A stretch of DNA of 64,000 bases, taken from assembly GCF_000004825.1 (NCBI RefSeq), contig NW_008805083.1, forward strand, positions 62,001 through 126,000, written 5' to 3'. The notes beneath the pieces were generated by a model, which was not told the DNA's origin, made no database searches, and worked only from the letters and a program-made list of their open reading frames with translations. The stretch is from Heterostelium album PN500 (lineage: Eukaryota > Evosea > Eumycetozoa > Acytosteliales > Acytosteliaceae). A program made the position numbers and the translations under genes. Shown one piece after another: positions 21,825 through 34,808 of the stretch (the stretch's first letter is position 1; each line of letters starts with the position of its first letter).

Positions 21825-24800
21825 TCAGTTCTTAACAGAATTATTATTGTTGATAAAGTTGACTTTTTGTTTGGATCCAGTGAATCGATAAATCTTTTCT
21901 TTTTGTAGGTGTTCAGAGTTGTGACTAAATAGTATAGTTTGTGAAAAATCGTGATTGTTATCTACAGAAGTGGATGGATACGTTGGTGAAGGTGAAAGTT
22001 TTCCTTTGAAGAGCAAGAGATCGTCAATGTACATTGCAAATTCCTCAACTCCTCTGGTTGGTACACGTGAGTAATTCCAAATCTTGACCATCGAGAGGGA
22101 GATTGGATAGTCGAAATACAAGCAAATACTGATCGGTATAAGGCCAGTCGACGATCTATCATAAGGATACAATGCATGTGTACACCAAGCATGTTTTTCG
22201 TCAAAACCACTGTTAATCCCATCGAATAGTCTTGAAAGTGTTTGATCATTGCTAGCATTATTCAATGCTGGTGGTAAAAGTACAGTACCTATAAATTTAA
22301 GAAACAAAAAATTAATAAATCAAATAAAATAGTAAAGTAACTATTTATACATACGACTTTTAGATACATCTATTAAATCTTCATTCCAATCAAATAATTG
22401 CATTCCATTGAGACCAAGATAACTTTTATCTCCCCAAGAAGATAATAAAACAAATTTGAAAACAACTAATTAATTATCAAACAAAATAAAAGATTAATAT
22501 TTGAAATTTACTTGTAAATAATAATTATAATTGTGTTACATACATCCAGATGGTATAAATAAAGTCTTGTAATCTTGAGGAATATAGGATTGTTTGGAGA
22601 ATATCATCATCTTATCGTAGGATTCCGATATGGATTCTTGCGAGTGTTTGTCATGGTGAATAAATGATAGGGTTTGACCGTAATCAAAGTTGGACTCACC
22701 AGGTGCCTTTCTAAATATGTATCCAGAGGTAAGGCATTTTCCATCGAGTGATATCACAACCTCTTTGGCTCCTCTGGAAGCGTCGTCGGCATTCTTGTTG
22801 TAGTTCCAAACTCTAAGACAACTGAGAGTAGTCTCTACACCAAGATCTAAGGTGAGATGATAGTCTGTTTGATCATGTTGATGTTTCTGTCGGAATGGAA
22901 TCATCCACATGTGTTGATCGTCAGTTGTTACATTCTTTCCATCGATCAACTTGTCCAATGTACGATAGTCACCACTGTGCCCAGGCAAATCATTAATATC
23001 CTTTGGATTGGCAATGAGATTGGAAAGTTGAAGTTTAATGAGTTGGTAATTCTCGTCATAGACTTCAATCGATGTCAATCCAAGATAGTAGCGGTCTCCC
23101 CATGTCGATTTGAATTGAATCTTCAACAGCCTACCCTTTGGAAGTGATTCATTGTTGATCTCCTCTTTGCAGATATCCTTGGTATTGCTAGACTTTCTTT
23201 CTAATTGGAGCATCTGTTCCTGTTGTTGTAGTTGCTCGCGCTTGAGCACCGTTGTGAAATCACTCTCACTGGCGCGTCTCGATGCCAGCTTGCCATCCCT
23301 CTCTACATTCATTCGAGAGAACATATTTTCAATACGATGATGATTGGGCAGTTTGTTTAGATTGTTTTCATCCTCTGTCGGAGCATTGCTATTGACAGGC
23401 TCCAAGAAAGATTCTTCCTCTTCATCGTCCAGAGAGGAAGGAGAGTACGGATCGTTCTGTTCAATCAAATCCAGCACTGAATCGTCGTTGTTGAAGATAA
23501 TGTACTCTGCACACTCATCGCATTCACTCAACATTCCAGATGCTCTTTTGATCACACCTTTGAAGATGAGTGAATTGTCAAGAGTAATCTCTATATCTTT
23601 GACACCTCGTGCACTATGTATTCTCGATTTATTATAGTTCCAAAAACGAATCATTGCCAGAGTGATGCTACTATCAAAGGTAAATGTGATGGATTCACTA
23701 GATTGCTGTTGGTTGGGATTGTAAGGTGCCACCCAAAGATGATTGTCATCCAGAGTTCTCGGACATTTATCGATAATCTTCTCGATGGATCTGTCATCGT
23801 CAGAGGCATTCGACGACTTTAACTGTGTCTTGGGATCTGTCATTGTAACATAGTTGCCATTGCTATCGAATATATCAACACCTGACAAACCAATATACTG
23901 AGTATCTCCCCAATTCGACAATAATGTGATGACCATTACTTGACCTGTTGGGCTTGACTCTAACACCTCCAAATCTTGATCAAATTGTTGTTGCTGTTGT
24001 TTGTTGTTCATCGATTGTATTTGTTGTAAAAGTTTTTCAGATGAGAATGTCATTGATGGATCTGAAATGGAGGGTTCAATTAAATCGTGTACTTGTAATG
24101 ATCCAGAGATATTGTTTGAAACTAATCCTGATGATGATGTTGTTATTGCTGTTGGTGTCTTTGATAATATCGGCGTTGTTGATTTAGTTTGACCAATACT
24201 ATGAATAGAATGTACTTCAAAGGTATTGTTAGAGAATATTGATGTGGTTGTCGATGTTGTTGTTGTTGAACTCGATGTTTCATTATTGGTAACAATGACA
24301 GTTGGATCAACTCTTCTCGGGGAGATCAATGTTGAACTCAAAGGTGGTAATGAACGAACGATGTTACCAGAGAGACGTCTACACAACGATGGTCTGGTAA
24401 TGGTTGGAGATAGAACACCAATTTGTGGTGGCTCCGATGTCTTTATAGGCGAGGAATTTGCTGATGCTGTAGGACTTGGCAATGAGCTGCTATTGTTTGG
24501 ACTAGCACTATTGGTAGTGTTTGACTCTAATGGTGAAAGTGATAGTCTAGATCCACTTGTATTAGCAGTATTTGTTGCCGCTGTCTTTTGTTGATGGCTG
24601 CGAGGAGTCAGTGAATTGGGAGACATCAATAGTGGTTCCGATCGCTTTCTAGCAGCAGATGGACGTTCTTTCTTTACCAAGTCGAATATATCGAATCCAG
24701 TGGCCAGTGGAGGTGGTACTTTGTCACCGGCTCTGGGTGAGGGAGTCGGAGAGAGAACCGGTGATTCCTGAGGTGAAGACTTTATCGATGATGAACCAGA

Positions 24801-27800
24801 GCTATTGGTGGAGGTCGAAGGTGAGTTGGTTGTTGAGGCGGATGAAGATGGCATTAATGAACTGGGAGTATACTTATACTCACTATGAATACTGGATGTC
24901 GATTTTCTTGAAACCAAAAGATGAGGTTTTGATTTATAAATTGGAACCGGTGTAAATAAAGGTGGTAATAAATTACTACTCCTCTTAATGGTTGAATTAA
25001 AACTATGACTATTACTATTATTTATATTACTTGTCTTATTATTATTATTATTATTATTATTATCATTATTACTTATTATAATATTTGTAGCTGGTGAAAA
25101 TGATGAGGTTGTTGTTGTTGTCGTTGTCGTTGTCGTAGAAGTAGAAATAACTTCTTTTTCTCCATCATTATTATTAATGTTATTGTTATTATTATCAAGA
25201 TTATCGTTATTGTTGTTATTGTTGTTTGCTATTAGGATTTCATCTTTATCATTGATTATAAGTGAATGAGAGTAGTTACGTTGAATGTTGAGTAGAGTCC
25301 TTGGAGTTGTATTGATTTCGATGTGTACTGATTTGTCGACATTCTCATAAACCAAACTTTGTACGAACTGTCGCAGTTTAGTTAGCTGTTCTGGTTGGTG
25401 TATCAGCTGGTTGATGGTTCGTAGTAGTTTGTCATTTGGCGAATTCGATGTTTGCGATTCAAATGGATGTGTTTTGTTGTTGGGTGGATTGAGTGATGTT
25501 GTTGTACTCTGATAGGATGAAGCGGACGATGGTGATCCAACCGAAGAAGGATAGTCACTCGAGGATGATGGATAATCATAGGAGAGTGGTGATCGCATTG
25601 GGTGTGGGAATTTGAATCGGAGTACCGGTGACTGTGGAATAGGTGTGTGAGGTGGTGAAGAGCGAGGTGACGACGATGGACTAATGTTGGGTGTTGTGCT
25701 GGAGTGTTGTTGTTGTTGTTGACCTGATCCTGCTACTCCTACGCCACCTCTTTGATGTTTATGAACAGCTCTTCCAATGGGTGGTGAAGTGGATTCGAGT
25801 GTCGGTGTCATGGCAGCTGCCGGACTGTTGCTGCTTGTGGGTGAATAGGCCGAGAGTGGAATCAGTCGTTTTGGAATAGCGTAGGACACTGACATTGGTG
25901 GTGTCGACACAAGTGGCGAGCTTGATGGCATCGGTGAAGATGGCATTGATGGAGTGGACATTGGAGGTGAAACACCACTCGGTGACATCACCATTGGACT
26001 TGGAATTGGACTGTTTGTATTTGATTTACTAACATTTTGTATGGTTGAATTTAATGATGGTGAAACACTAGTTGAATTTGTTATAGTTGTTGTTGTTGTT
26101 GATGTTGTTGTAGGAGTGGTGGTTGTTGGTTTAGATTTCATTGAGGGCGAGGAAGCAGGTGATGTAGATGGACTTGTATTAGCTGGAGATGAATAAACGC
26201 CACTTTGTTGCTGCTGTTGTTGTGTTAGTCTGACTGGAGATGAAGCTGCTGTGATCGGCAGTGATGTTGATTTTGTGGTTGGCGAGGTGCTGTCTTTGTT
26301 TTGTACACTAAGAAGTGATTGTTTTTGGAACGGACGATTCTGTGAGGCAATCAAAGGAGGTGAGGAATTTAATATCTCTTGTAAAGTAAGCTTTCTAGTT
26401 GCCGTATTATTAATGATAGGTGCAGAGTATCCTCTTTGTAATGGATGTTTAGATGATTTATATTGTTTTGGTGGTTGTTGTTGTTGTTGTTCACTCTCAA
26501 CTTTTGGTATTGGTAATAATGACTTGTTATTGTTGTTATTATTATTATTAAGCAATCGATGATTTGACATTAGGCTAGGAGATGTACCTGTACCTGTACT
26601 TGTACCTGTTATTGTTACTGTTCCTGTACTGGTTGTTGTTGTTGTTGTTGTATTATCTTCTTGTTGTTGCTGTTGTTCTGTTGATGATTCCGTTCCGGTT
26701 GCTGTTGTTTGTTGTTTAAAAGTTGAAGTAAAATATGCAATTGGAGATGTAGTCATCGAATTATTAGTGGAGATAGGTGATGTAGAAAGTGAATGATTGC
26801 TGTCAATCTCATTGTTGGATGGTGAAGTTGTTTGTGTGGTAGGTTTTGTAGGAATTGGTATAAGATTCAACTTTCCATCTCTCTGTTCGAACTCACTGCT
26901 GCTTCCAAGCTCTATTGTATCATCGACCTGATGCTGTTGTTGCTTGGTCGTTGAAGTGACCACTTGTTTCTTGCGGTCCACCATGAACTCCTTTGACTTG
27001 TTCGCCCAGCCAGAGAGAATAGACGACGTAGACTGACTCTGATTCAGTGGTCTTCTATTTGGTGAACTTGTCGTTGGTGTGCTATTACTATTGCTATTTG
27101 TAGTTGTTGTTGCTGTAGTTGTTGATGTTGTTGTTGTTGTTGCTGAAGTTGGTGATACTTTTGTCTGTGGTTGTTGTTGCTGATGCTGTTGTGTTTGATT
27201 ATTAATGTTGTTGTTCGGGTTATCTTTTGGTGATGGATTGGCACTGATGCTACCTCCATAGTTCTTTACTCTGTGAGAGGATGGAGATGATACGGTGGTA
27301 GCGGCTGCCGTGTTGTTTGTTTCTAAATTTGAATGTACATGTAAGTTTGATAGTTGAAGTTGTGGAAATTGTAGTTTATGTGATAGATGTTGTTGCTGTT
27401 GTAGTAGTTGCTTCTGTTGCTGTAGTTTTACTGTTGATTCAAAGTCATAGGAATCAGAGTCTTCCGAATCAGTAGATTCGAAATCTTCAGAATTCAAATC
27501 TATAGAGTCATCTGAGAAGCTGCTATTATCTTCACCACCTGCATCGTCTATTCTTTTCTTAACTTCATCGGTATTTGTATCTGTATCATCTTCTTCTTCT
27601 TCTTCTTCGTCATCTTCAGCACCCACACCACCAATCAAATGAGTATTTGTAATTCTTCCAGTACTACTATTGTTTTTACTACTACTACCGATTGAAGGTG
27701 AACTATAACTCTTTGGAACTGTTGCTTGATGTTGCGGTTGTTGCTGCTGTGGTTGTTTCATATCCATCAATTCATCGAAATTTGTGAATCTACTTCTTGA

Positions 27801-28818
27801 ACTTGAATATTGTAACTTTGGTTTATCATTGTTGTTGTTGTTGTTGTTACCACTACTGTTGTTGTTATTATTCAATACAGTTTTTGGTGAAATGTTTCTT
27901 GGTGAAGATAAAAGAGAGGTTCTAGAGTTGAGTGGTATCGCCAGGATGTTTGGAGTACTGACGGAACGAGGTGAATTTACATTGGAATTCAGTGGTGAAT
28001 TCTGACCTGAGCCAGCTGGTGACTGTAAAGGTGATGATCCTGCCACATTTGGATTGCTATTGGATGACAATGATTTTGATGCCATTCTTTGTTGTGGTTG
28101 TGCTGCTTGTTGCTGTTGTTGTAATACTTGTTTCTTTATTTGTTGTATTTGATGATCTTCACTTGGTATATAGTTTCTTGGTGATAGTTTGATAGTTGAT
28201 GAAGTCACCAGTGGTAGTGTTGTCGTCGATGTCAGTATTGCAGAGACTGTTGCTGTTGCTGTTGCTGGTGATGTTGAAAGTGGTGGTGTTTGTATTTTAG
28301 GTGTATTTGGATTGCTATTACCGCTACTGCTACTACTACTACTACTACTACTGCTCGTACTACTGTTACTTATATTAATATTGTTAGATTGTATTGTTGG
28401 TGATAAAGGTGGTTTGGCGGAAGATGGTGATAAAGGTACAGGTGGTGATGAACTATTTGGTGATGTTTTAACATGTTTATTACTATTACTATTGTTGTTA
28501 TTTTTGCTATTTGAATTGTTGACAATGGTACTGTTAAGATTGAGATTGATACTACTATTACTTCTGGCTCGACTCTCTCCAATTAAAAGAGGTGATGTAA
28601 CAAGTATAGGAATATCACCACTGCTGCTGCTATTCTCTAATGTATTATTGTTAACATTGTTTGTTTTTCTTGTATTATTATTATTATTGTTGTTTGGCTA
28701 TTTATTGTTTTAAAAGTATTTATTTATTTTGAATTATATAATTATATAGTATATAATTAGTAATTAGTCATTCATTATATTGAATTGCGTTAGTTATACA
28801 TACATTATTTGGATTCAT
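21825..28818 (-). CDS. KATNIP: KATNIP-like (katanin-interacting protein, DUF4457) large protein
   Basis: Four exons: 28804-28818 (15 nt, MNPNN), 22544-28697, 22355-22465, 21825-22288; 2247 residues. The first about 1580 residues are low-complexity Ser/Pro/Thr/Asn/Gln sequence with one ordered-looking stretch (about 1095-1155, LLRTINQLIHQPEQLTKLRQ). The C-terminal third holds three copies of the KATNIP/DUF4457 beta-sandwich unit, at about 1590-1740, 1860-2050 and 2060-2190. Each begins S-x-WGD-xx-Y-x-GL and contains a DD/DE-HxW line (LDDNHLWVAPY, TTDDQHMWMIPF, FDEKHAWCTHAL) and a WNY(N/S) line (FWNYNKSRIHSARGVKDIEI, VWNYNKNADDASRGAKEVVI, IWNYSRVPTRGVEEF). In animals KATNIP binds microtubules and katanin at the basal body. 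A start further downstream is possible, but the spliced 15-nt exon gives a clean ATG. Confidence 0.85.
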
Positions 28819-29900
28819 TGCTATATATATTGATTTAGAATATTGTTATATAAAATAGTATGAGGAAAAACAAACAATATAATAAATATATATATATGAA
28901 TTTTATATGATTGATATCATTAAGAATTAACTGGTGTTTTATATTAATATATTGTTATTATTATTATTACTACTATTCTATTATGTTTTAATTTTCAATT
29001 CATTGTTGTTTATAAATAAATAATATGTGTACAAACTATTTTTTTTTTTTTGTAAGTTTTAAAAAACAAAAAAACTAATAATAAATTTTTAAAATAAATT
29101 ATAATTATAAAATGTTATAAATTTAGATTGTTTCAAGTTTAAACAAAACAAATTGGAATGGATGTGTGTGACAATCAAAGGTTATATCATGAAATTGCAA
29201 TAAATCAATTCAGTTCAATTGAATCTATAAGATTAGTTGGCATGAATTACATTAACAAGTATTGTTTTTTTTTATCTCTGCAATTAATTAATTTATTTAA
29301 AAAAAAAAAAAAACTAAAACATGAATTCATTTTTAGTATATATATATATTTCATTGTACAAGATAAGATCAAATAGGGGAAGATATGAAGAAGAATATTA
29401 ATAGAGAACTTCATATTCATGTATATATTAAAATAATGAATATATTCATTATGTATTTTTATCTCTATCAAGATTTAAGATTTATTTGAAAATCAAAAAA
29501 TAAATAAAAGAAAAGAAATAATTTGAATCTTTTAATATTCATAAAGTTATATATATGAAACAACGATTGATTATGTGTGAAGAAGCCTAATTACATGTTT
29601 GTCAGTTTTTTTTTAAAAAAAAAAAAAATTCAAAAAACTCAGCCTCTTTAATAATCAATCGATTAAATAACCACTGACTTTAGTAATATTACTTTGTTTA
29701 AAATTGATTAAGATATATAATCAACTTTAATTAATTTCAACTTAAATTAATTTAACTTAAATCAACAAAACACATTCACATTTATTTATTATAATAAAAA
29801 GTATTATTTTAGTTTTATTTTTTATAAAGTTTAAGTAAAGTTAAGTTAGTTATAATTAGTATATATATAATCAAATTTGCATTACAGAAAGAAAGATAAC
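28819..29900. other. divergent promoter region, KATNIP-like / Mia40-like
   Basis: About 1.1 kb of AT-rich DNA between two genes that start away from each other. A 72-codon open stretch at 29158-29376 is not supported by any domain. A TATAAAG followed by AAGTAAAG at about 29823-29840, with poly-T just before it, is a fair promoter candidate for the plus-strand gene. A short palindrome ATGAATATATTCAT lies at about 29436-29449. Confidence 0.5.
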
Positions 29901-30326
29901 ATGGATTTGTTTAAAGGAGAAAAGAATATTTCGGTTTGGGTCGATGCTGTAGATACCAAACCATATCCATCAAAGGCCGATGAGGCATCGTGTCCACCAT
30001 GTATTAGAAGCATGGGTAAAGGTCCCTGCGGTGACCTTATCATCGAAGCATTCGTTTGTTTCCAAAAAGAGACCGAAAATCGTGATGTTTGTACAGAGAA
30101 CTTTACAAAGCTTAGAAGTTGTATGTTAAATTACCCTATTAGATATTATGATGCTTTATTCCCAAGAGCAGATAAGTAAGTAAATTTTTAATAAATAATT
30201 TAAATCATTGTTTTTTTTCAATATTCAAAATTAAAAACATAAAAAACGAACGAAAATTTAATATTAATTTTTATGTTATAAACTAATTATAGAAAAGAAA
30301 CAAAGGATACAGCAGGTGAAAATTAG
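29901..30326 (+). CDS. mia40: Mia40/CHCHD4-like twin CX9C protein with a CPPC active site
   Basis: Two exons: 29901-30175 and 30293-30326; 102 residues. The ATG at 29901 is the first in frame. The domain is a twin CX9C helical hairpin: GPCGDLIIEAFVC then C-x9-C in CTENFTKLRSC, followed by YP. Eight residues before the first CX9C cysteine is the redox motif, here CPPC, where animal, plant and yeast Mia40 have CPC. Mia40 oxidises incoming small proteins in the mitochondrial intermembrane space and is re-oxidised by Erv1. The protein is short like the animal and plant forms, with no membrane anchor. Without the second exon the reading frame would stop right after RADK; the splice adds a short KETKDTAGEN tail. 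Confidence 0.85.
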
Positions 30327-30594
30327 ATTATATAGATATATATATTATATATATGAATAGTTGAATATATATAAATAAAATTAAAATAAAAACATTTATA
30401 AAACAAACAAACAAACAAAAATAATAGGGTGTAGAGTAACAAAGTTAAAGAATTGAGATGAATTAATGGAATGTAGGATGAAAAATGAATTTACAATATT
30501 TAATTTGATTATCAATTTTTAATACCATTGATTTTTATATTATATTATACTATTATTATTATTGTTATTATTATTATGTGTGTCTGTCTAACTT

Positions 30595-33009
30595 TTATTT
30601 AGTTGATGTTGTAGGTGTATCATTATCTATTTTTAAATCTACTTTACATACTAAACCTTCACAGAATTCACAGCCACAATCACAAATGATATCGTCATCG
30701 TGTGCATTTTTGGTGGTTGTTGAATTGGTTGTGTTGTTGTTTGTTGTTGATGTTGTTATGGTTGAGGATGTGGTGGTTGGTGTCGAATTGGAGGAGGATG
30801 ACAAGGAGGGTGAGGAAGGTGCTGCTGCAACCTGTGGCTTGGAAAACAACTTTTGGAATTCTCGGGTGGTACGCTTCAACCAGCTGTAGCTGCTGCTGCC
30901 GCCGTCTTCGCCGTGGTTAGCTCCGCTCGCCGAGGGTATCACTTCGTTTGGCGCCAAGAATGCACCGAGCGCGCCAAGATATCCGTCGTGCACCAGAAAC
31001 ATTGCTTTGGTCTTGCCTTTCGACCAAAAGTCGATGGCGAATGAGATCCTCTGCATGGTGTTGGGGTGGTCGCGAATAAAGAATCCACCAAAGTAGATCT
31101 TGTTGAGTCCGTAGCGCTGTGAGTTGAGATAGGCAATCTGACCGATGTTGTTAGAGACCATCTTGAGTAGCGATTGTGCAATGTCTTCCTTTCGGAATTG
31201 CTGTTTGTTGTTGTTGTTACCGTCGGATGAATCTGACGATTGCTCTGTACTGGATTGATAGATTATCTTACCGAAACTGCTGGCAATAGTCTCTGACGAC
31301 AGTCCGATCTTGGAGTAGTCGGTGCCGTAGATGTCTCCGACGACCAAGTCGACATTGTTGGAATGTCCATTCTTTGTCATTTCGAGCATCTCATCGAAAT
31401 CGGTGACACCGGTCAGCAGACTACACAATCCCCAGAACGTTCCACCACCCAAACTGGTACCATCGACTCTTTGAAAACTGGTTTCACTATCGACTTTGAT
31501 AACACTAACACCCGATCCAATTTGCACTAACAAATAAGGATATGGATTTTCCTATGAAAACAAACAAAAAAAACAAACAAAACACAAATTAATAAATAAA
31601 TATTATCAATCATGTTTTCAATTGAATAACTATGATATACATACAACTTTATCTACAAATTCTCTTGGTGTAATTGCATTTGGTGTAGGTGAATAGGTGT
31701 ATGATTCTCTCTGTATATTGTTTAACAAAAAGTTTGTACCGACGATCAAACAGTGCATCTCATCTTCTTTTATCAACCTACAACCAAGTTTTTCATTGAA
31801 AAGATCTGCATATTTGTATGCTCCACCACCTGTTACTCTTACATCTTTTGGTTTACCATCTTCCAAATGTAATTTATTATCTATTTTTAAATGATATGTA
31901 TAAAATTAATATTATTAATATTAAAATTAATTAATCTTAACTATTGCAAAGATTGAGATTGAGATTGATTGATTGATTGATTGATCGTGTCATCAAAAAT
32001 AGATCTAAATATTTTGGGATTTAACAAAAAAATCCACACTTTTTTTTTAAAATCGACTACCCATATAAAAAATAAATTTTATACCAAAATAAAGTGGAAC
32101 CGAATCGGTTATTCGGAAGTTGAATGAATGATAGGATTGTTTAATTTGCTATATGAAACTGAATGATTATTAATATTTACCTATAATGAAATTTAAACAA
32201 TCTTCAATGTTCTTTGTTTGAAATTTAATAAAATGTAACTTTCCTCCTAATTCGTTTTGTGTTGTTGTTGAAGAGGAAGGAATGGTTGATGTTGATGTAT
32301 TGTTGTTGTTGTTATTGTTATGACTGTTGTTCTGTACGAAATAAACTAGCTTTGAAAGAGTACCACCAATGTCCAAAGCAAAGTGTTTGATTGGACTAGA
32401 TTGATTTGGCAATGAGATAGGTCTTTCGTCCTTTACATGATGTTGCTTTGGTGGTGATCCGCTATGTTGATGATGATTGTGCTTGTGTGTGGCATCCGAA
32501 GACTGTTGTGTTGTTGGTATTGGGGGTGTTTGATTTCCACTATCAAGAGGTTGACTACTACTATAATTATTATTATTATTACTGCTACTACTACTACTGT
32601 TTGACTCCATTGTTGATTTCGAAGATGATGCAGAACTATTATTATTATTATTTACAAATATATTATTATTATTATTTCTATATATAGATTGATTTAATAT
32701 CGATTTTATCTTTGGCGATGATGTATTTGTTGTTGTTGATGATGATGATGATATTAATAATGGTGTTAATAATCCACTTTTTAAAGTTATAACATTGAAT
32801 AGGTGATGATATATGAAACCTAAATTGTCATAAGCAATCGATATTAAATTTAGTGACGGTGAATGGTGATTATGATGATGACTACGACTATTATTATTGT
32901 TATTCTGATTAATATCTAGAATATTGTTCTTGTTGTTGTTATTATCTGTATGGTTGTTGTTGTTGGTGTGGTAATCGGTTATGCAGGCACCTTTCAAGTT
33001 CAAGCTCAT
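30595..33009 (-). CDS. pantothenate kinase (eukaryotic type II PanK)
   Basis: Three exons: 32181-33009, 31645-31880, 30595-31551; 673 residues. It phosphorylates pantothenate with ATP, the first and controlling step of CoA synthesis. The core starts with the ATP-binding FALDIGGTLSKLVYF (about residue 212) and continues with VTGGGAYKYAD, ENPYPYLLVQIGSGVSVI, GTSLGGGTFWGLCSLLTG, DIYGTDY and FWSKGKTKAMFLVHDGYLGALGAF, all diagnostic. The core is flanked by additions: about 210 N-terminal residues rich in Asn, Ser and His, and about 100 C-terminal residues rich in Ser/Thr that end in a cysteine cluster, CDCGCEFCEGLVC. The ATG at 33009 is the first in frame; an in-frame TTG lies upstream. Confidence 0.92.
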
Positions 33010-34808
33010 TTTTTTTAATTCTTTTTTGAAATTTTTCAATTTTTTTTTGAATTAAAAAGGTTGTTTTTGACGACTGTTATTGGGAATGGGAACTCAGAGG
33101 TTCTTTTTCATTTGCAATTGGATCATCAAATTTCGTGTCAACTTTTTCCAAAACACTTCACAAATGTCTATTTTTTTAATATATATTAATTAATTATATG
33201 TTTTAATTATAAATAAAATTAGTTTATTTTGTCTAATTAAATAATAAGTTGATATTTAGGAATGGTAAACTTAAATAAATAAATAAAAATAACTTTAAAT
33301 TAACAAGTTTGTGAGTTGTTTTGTTTTGGTATGAAATGTAGTGCGGCAAAGACAACAAAAAATATATATAACTATTTATTTAATATGTGATAGATATTTA
33401 TATATTTAAATGATAATCATGAAAATAAAATAAAAATAAATTAAAATAGTAATATGTGAACAATTCAGTAATTGGAGGTTTCTTGTCTTGGTAACACGAA
33501 TAATAAAACAAATTCACGACAACACTATTGTTGTTTTTATTTTTTATATATCTATTATTTTATTATTAGGGTGTTTGGTTTGTCAGTGTGATGTATGTGA
33601 CAATCAAAAATAAAAATAAAAAATAAAAAAAATCAAATAATAACCATGTATAGACATAAAATATCAACACAAATGTTTGCAAATGTTTAATGAGTTGAAT
33701 GTGTGTAACAATAACATTAATAATAATAGGCTATTAAAATTCTTTTATTTATTTTTAAATCTACCTATCTAATCTATTCATCTTTTAGATACAAACTATC
33801 CTGTTGTTTCTGTTTCTACTTTCCAACTATTTAAATATACTAATAAAAAAATAGTAATACTACAGTATTTTAAATCTTTTATTTTAAAGGAAATATAAAT
33901 TTAATTTTAAAACAACATCATTATTGATGCTGTATTAAATTTTCAATTTTGTAAACTGAATAGTTTGGGAACAACAATAACGATTAAACAATCATTTAAC
34001 TTTAGATTATAAATCCCTTGGTTACCAAATTTTTAATATTAAAATTTTGAGGGGGAATGCTTTTTGTGTTTTTTATTCAAGCATTCTTATTCTTCAGCTG
34101 ATATCATACTTTAATAACCCCTTTAAAGATATATTCAGATAATAAAAAGAAAACGATAAAGCTTCATATTACCTCTTGTTGATTCAAAAGGTGACATCAC
34201 AATTATTATTTTAAATTCATACAAACAATAAAGACTTTTGAAGAATAATATAATAATAAATTTATTGTTATAAAATGAATGTATCTCTATCTTTTTTTTT
34301 GGTTTGGTAGTGTTATTGAAGAAGATCAATGATTAAAGAGAAAGGATATTCTTTATATTTACTTAATATTACGATTAAGAATCACATTTTTGATCTTTTT
34401 TTGAAAGAAAGGGATAAAAACATATGAAAGTTAAGTGGAGGAAGATGAAGCTGCAGTTAAATTGTTTTTGGAATAATGAATTTGATAGATCAAAAAAAAA
34501 AAATACAAATGAAAAATAATAATTTGGTAGCACTACTTCTAAACCATAGATTGTATTGTGTTGTGTTATTGTTGGAGTATAGATTGATTGGCTTGTAATC
34601 TATATGCACACAGATTATTAATTAATTAAATAATCTGTTTAACAACAACAACAACAACAACAAGTGGTGGATGATGGTTGTTGTTTGCGTCCATTTGATC
34701 TATGATTCTATTACTATGACTACTACTACTATTTTTTACTATTTTTGTCAAAGGTTTTTTTTGGGATTAATTTGATCTTATTTTTTTTTTTTTGATCGAT
34801 TAAATTAT
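33010..34808. other. intergenic region between PanK and eRF3
   Basis: About 1.8 kb without a supportable gene: poly-A/T runs, TAA-type repeats and a short AAC repeat at about 34640-34662. The PanK promoter lies at the left end and the eRF3 3' end at the right. Confidence 0.6.

Noticed and set aside
28206-28208. Start of the KATNIP-like protein at 28208
   Set aside because: The codon is GTG. The frame stays open upstream to a good splice acceptor and a 15-nt ATG exon at 28804-28818.
22857-28713. Many long plus-strand open frames rich in Leu, Val and Ser opposite the KATNIP-like gene
   Set aside because: They are the complement of poly-Gln, poly-Asn and poly-Thr codons of the minus-strand gene and show no domain of their own.
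29158-29376. 72-codon open frame in the KATNIP/Mia40 divergent region
   Set aside because: Its second half is homopolymer-driven; no resemblance to any family.
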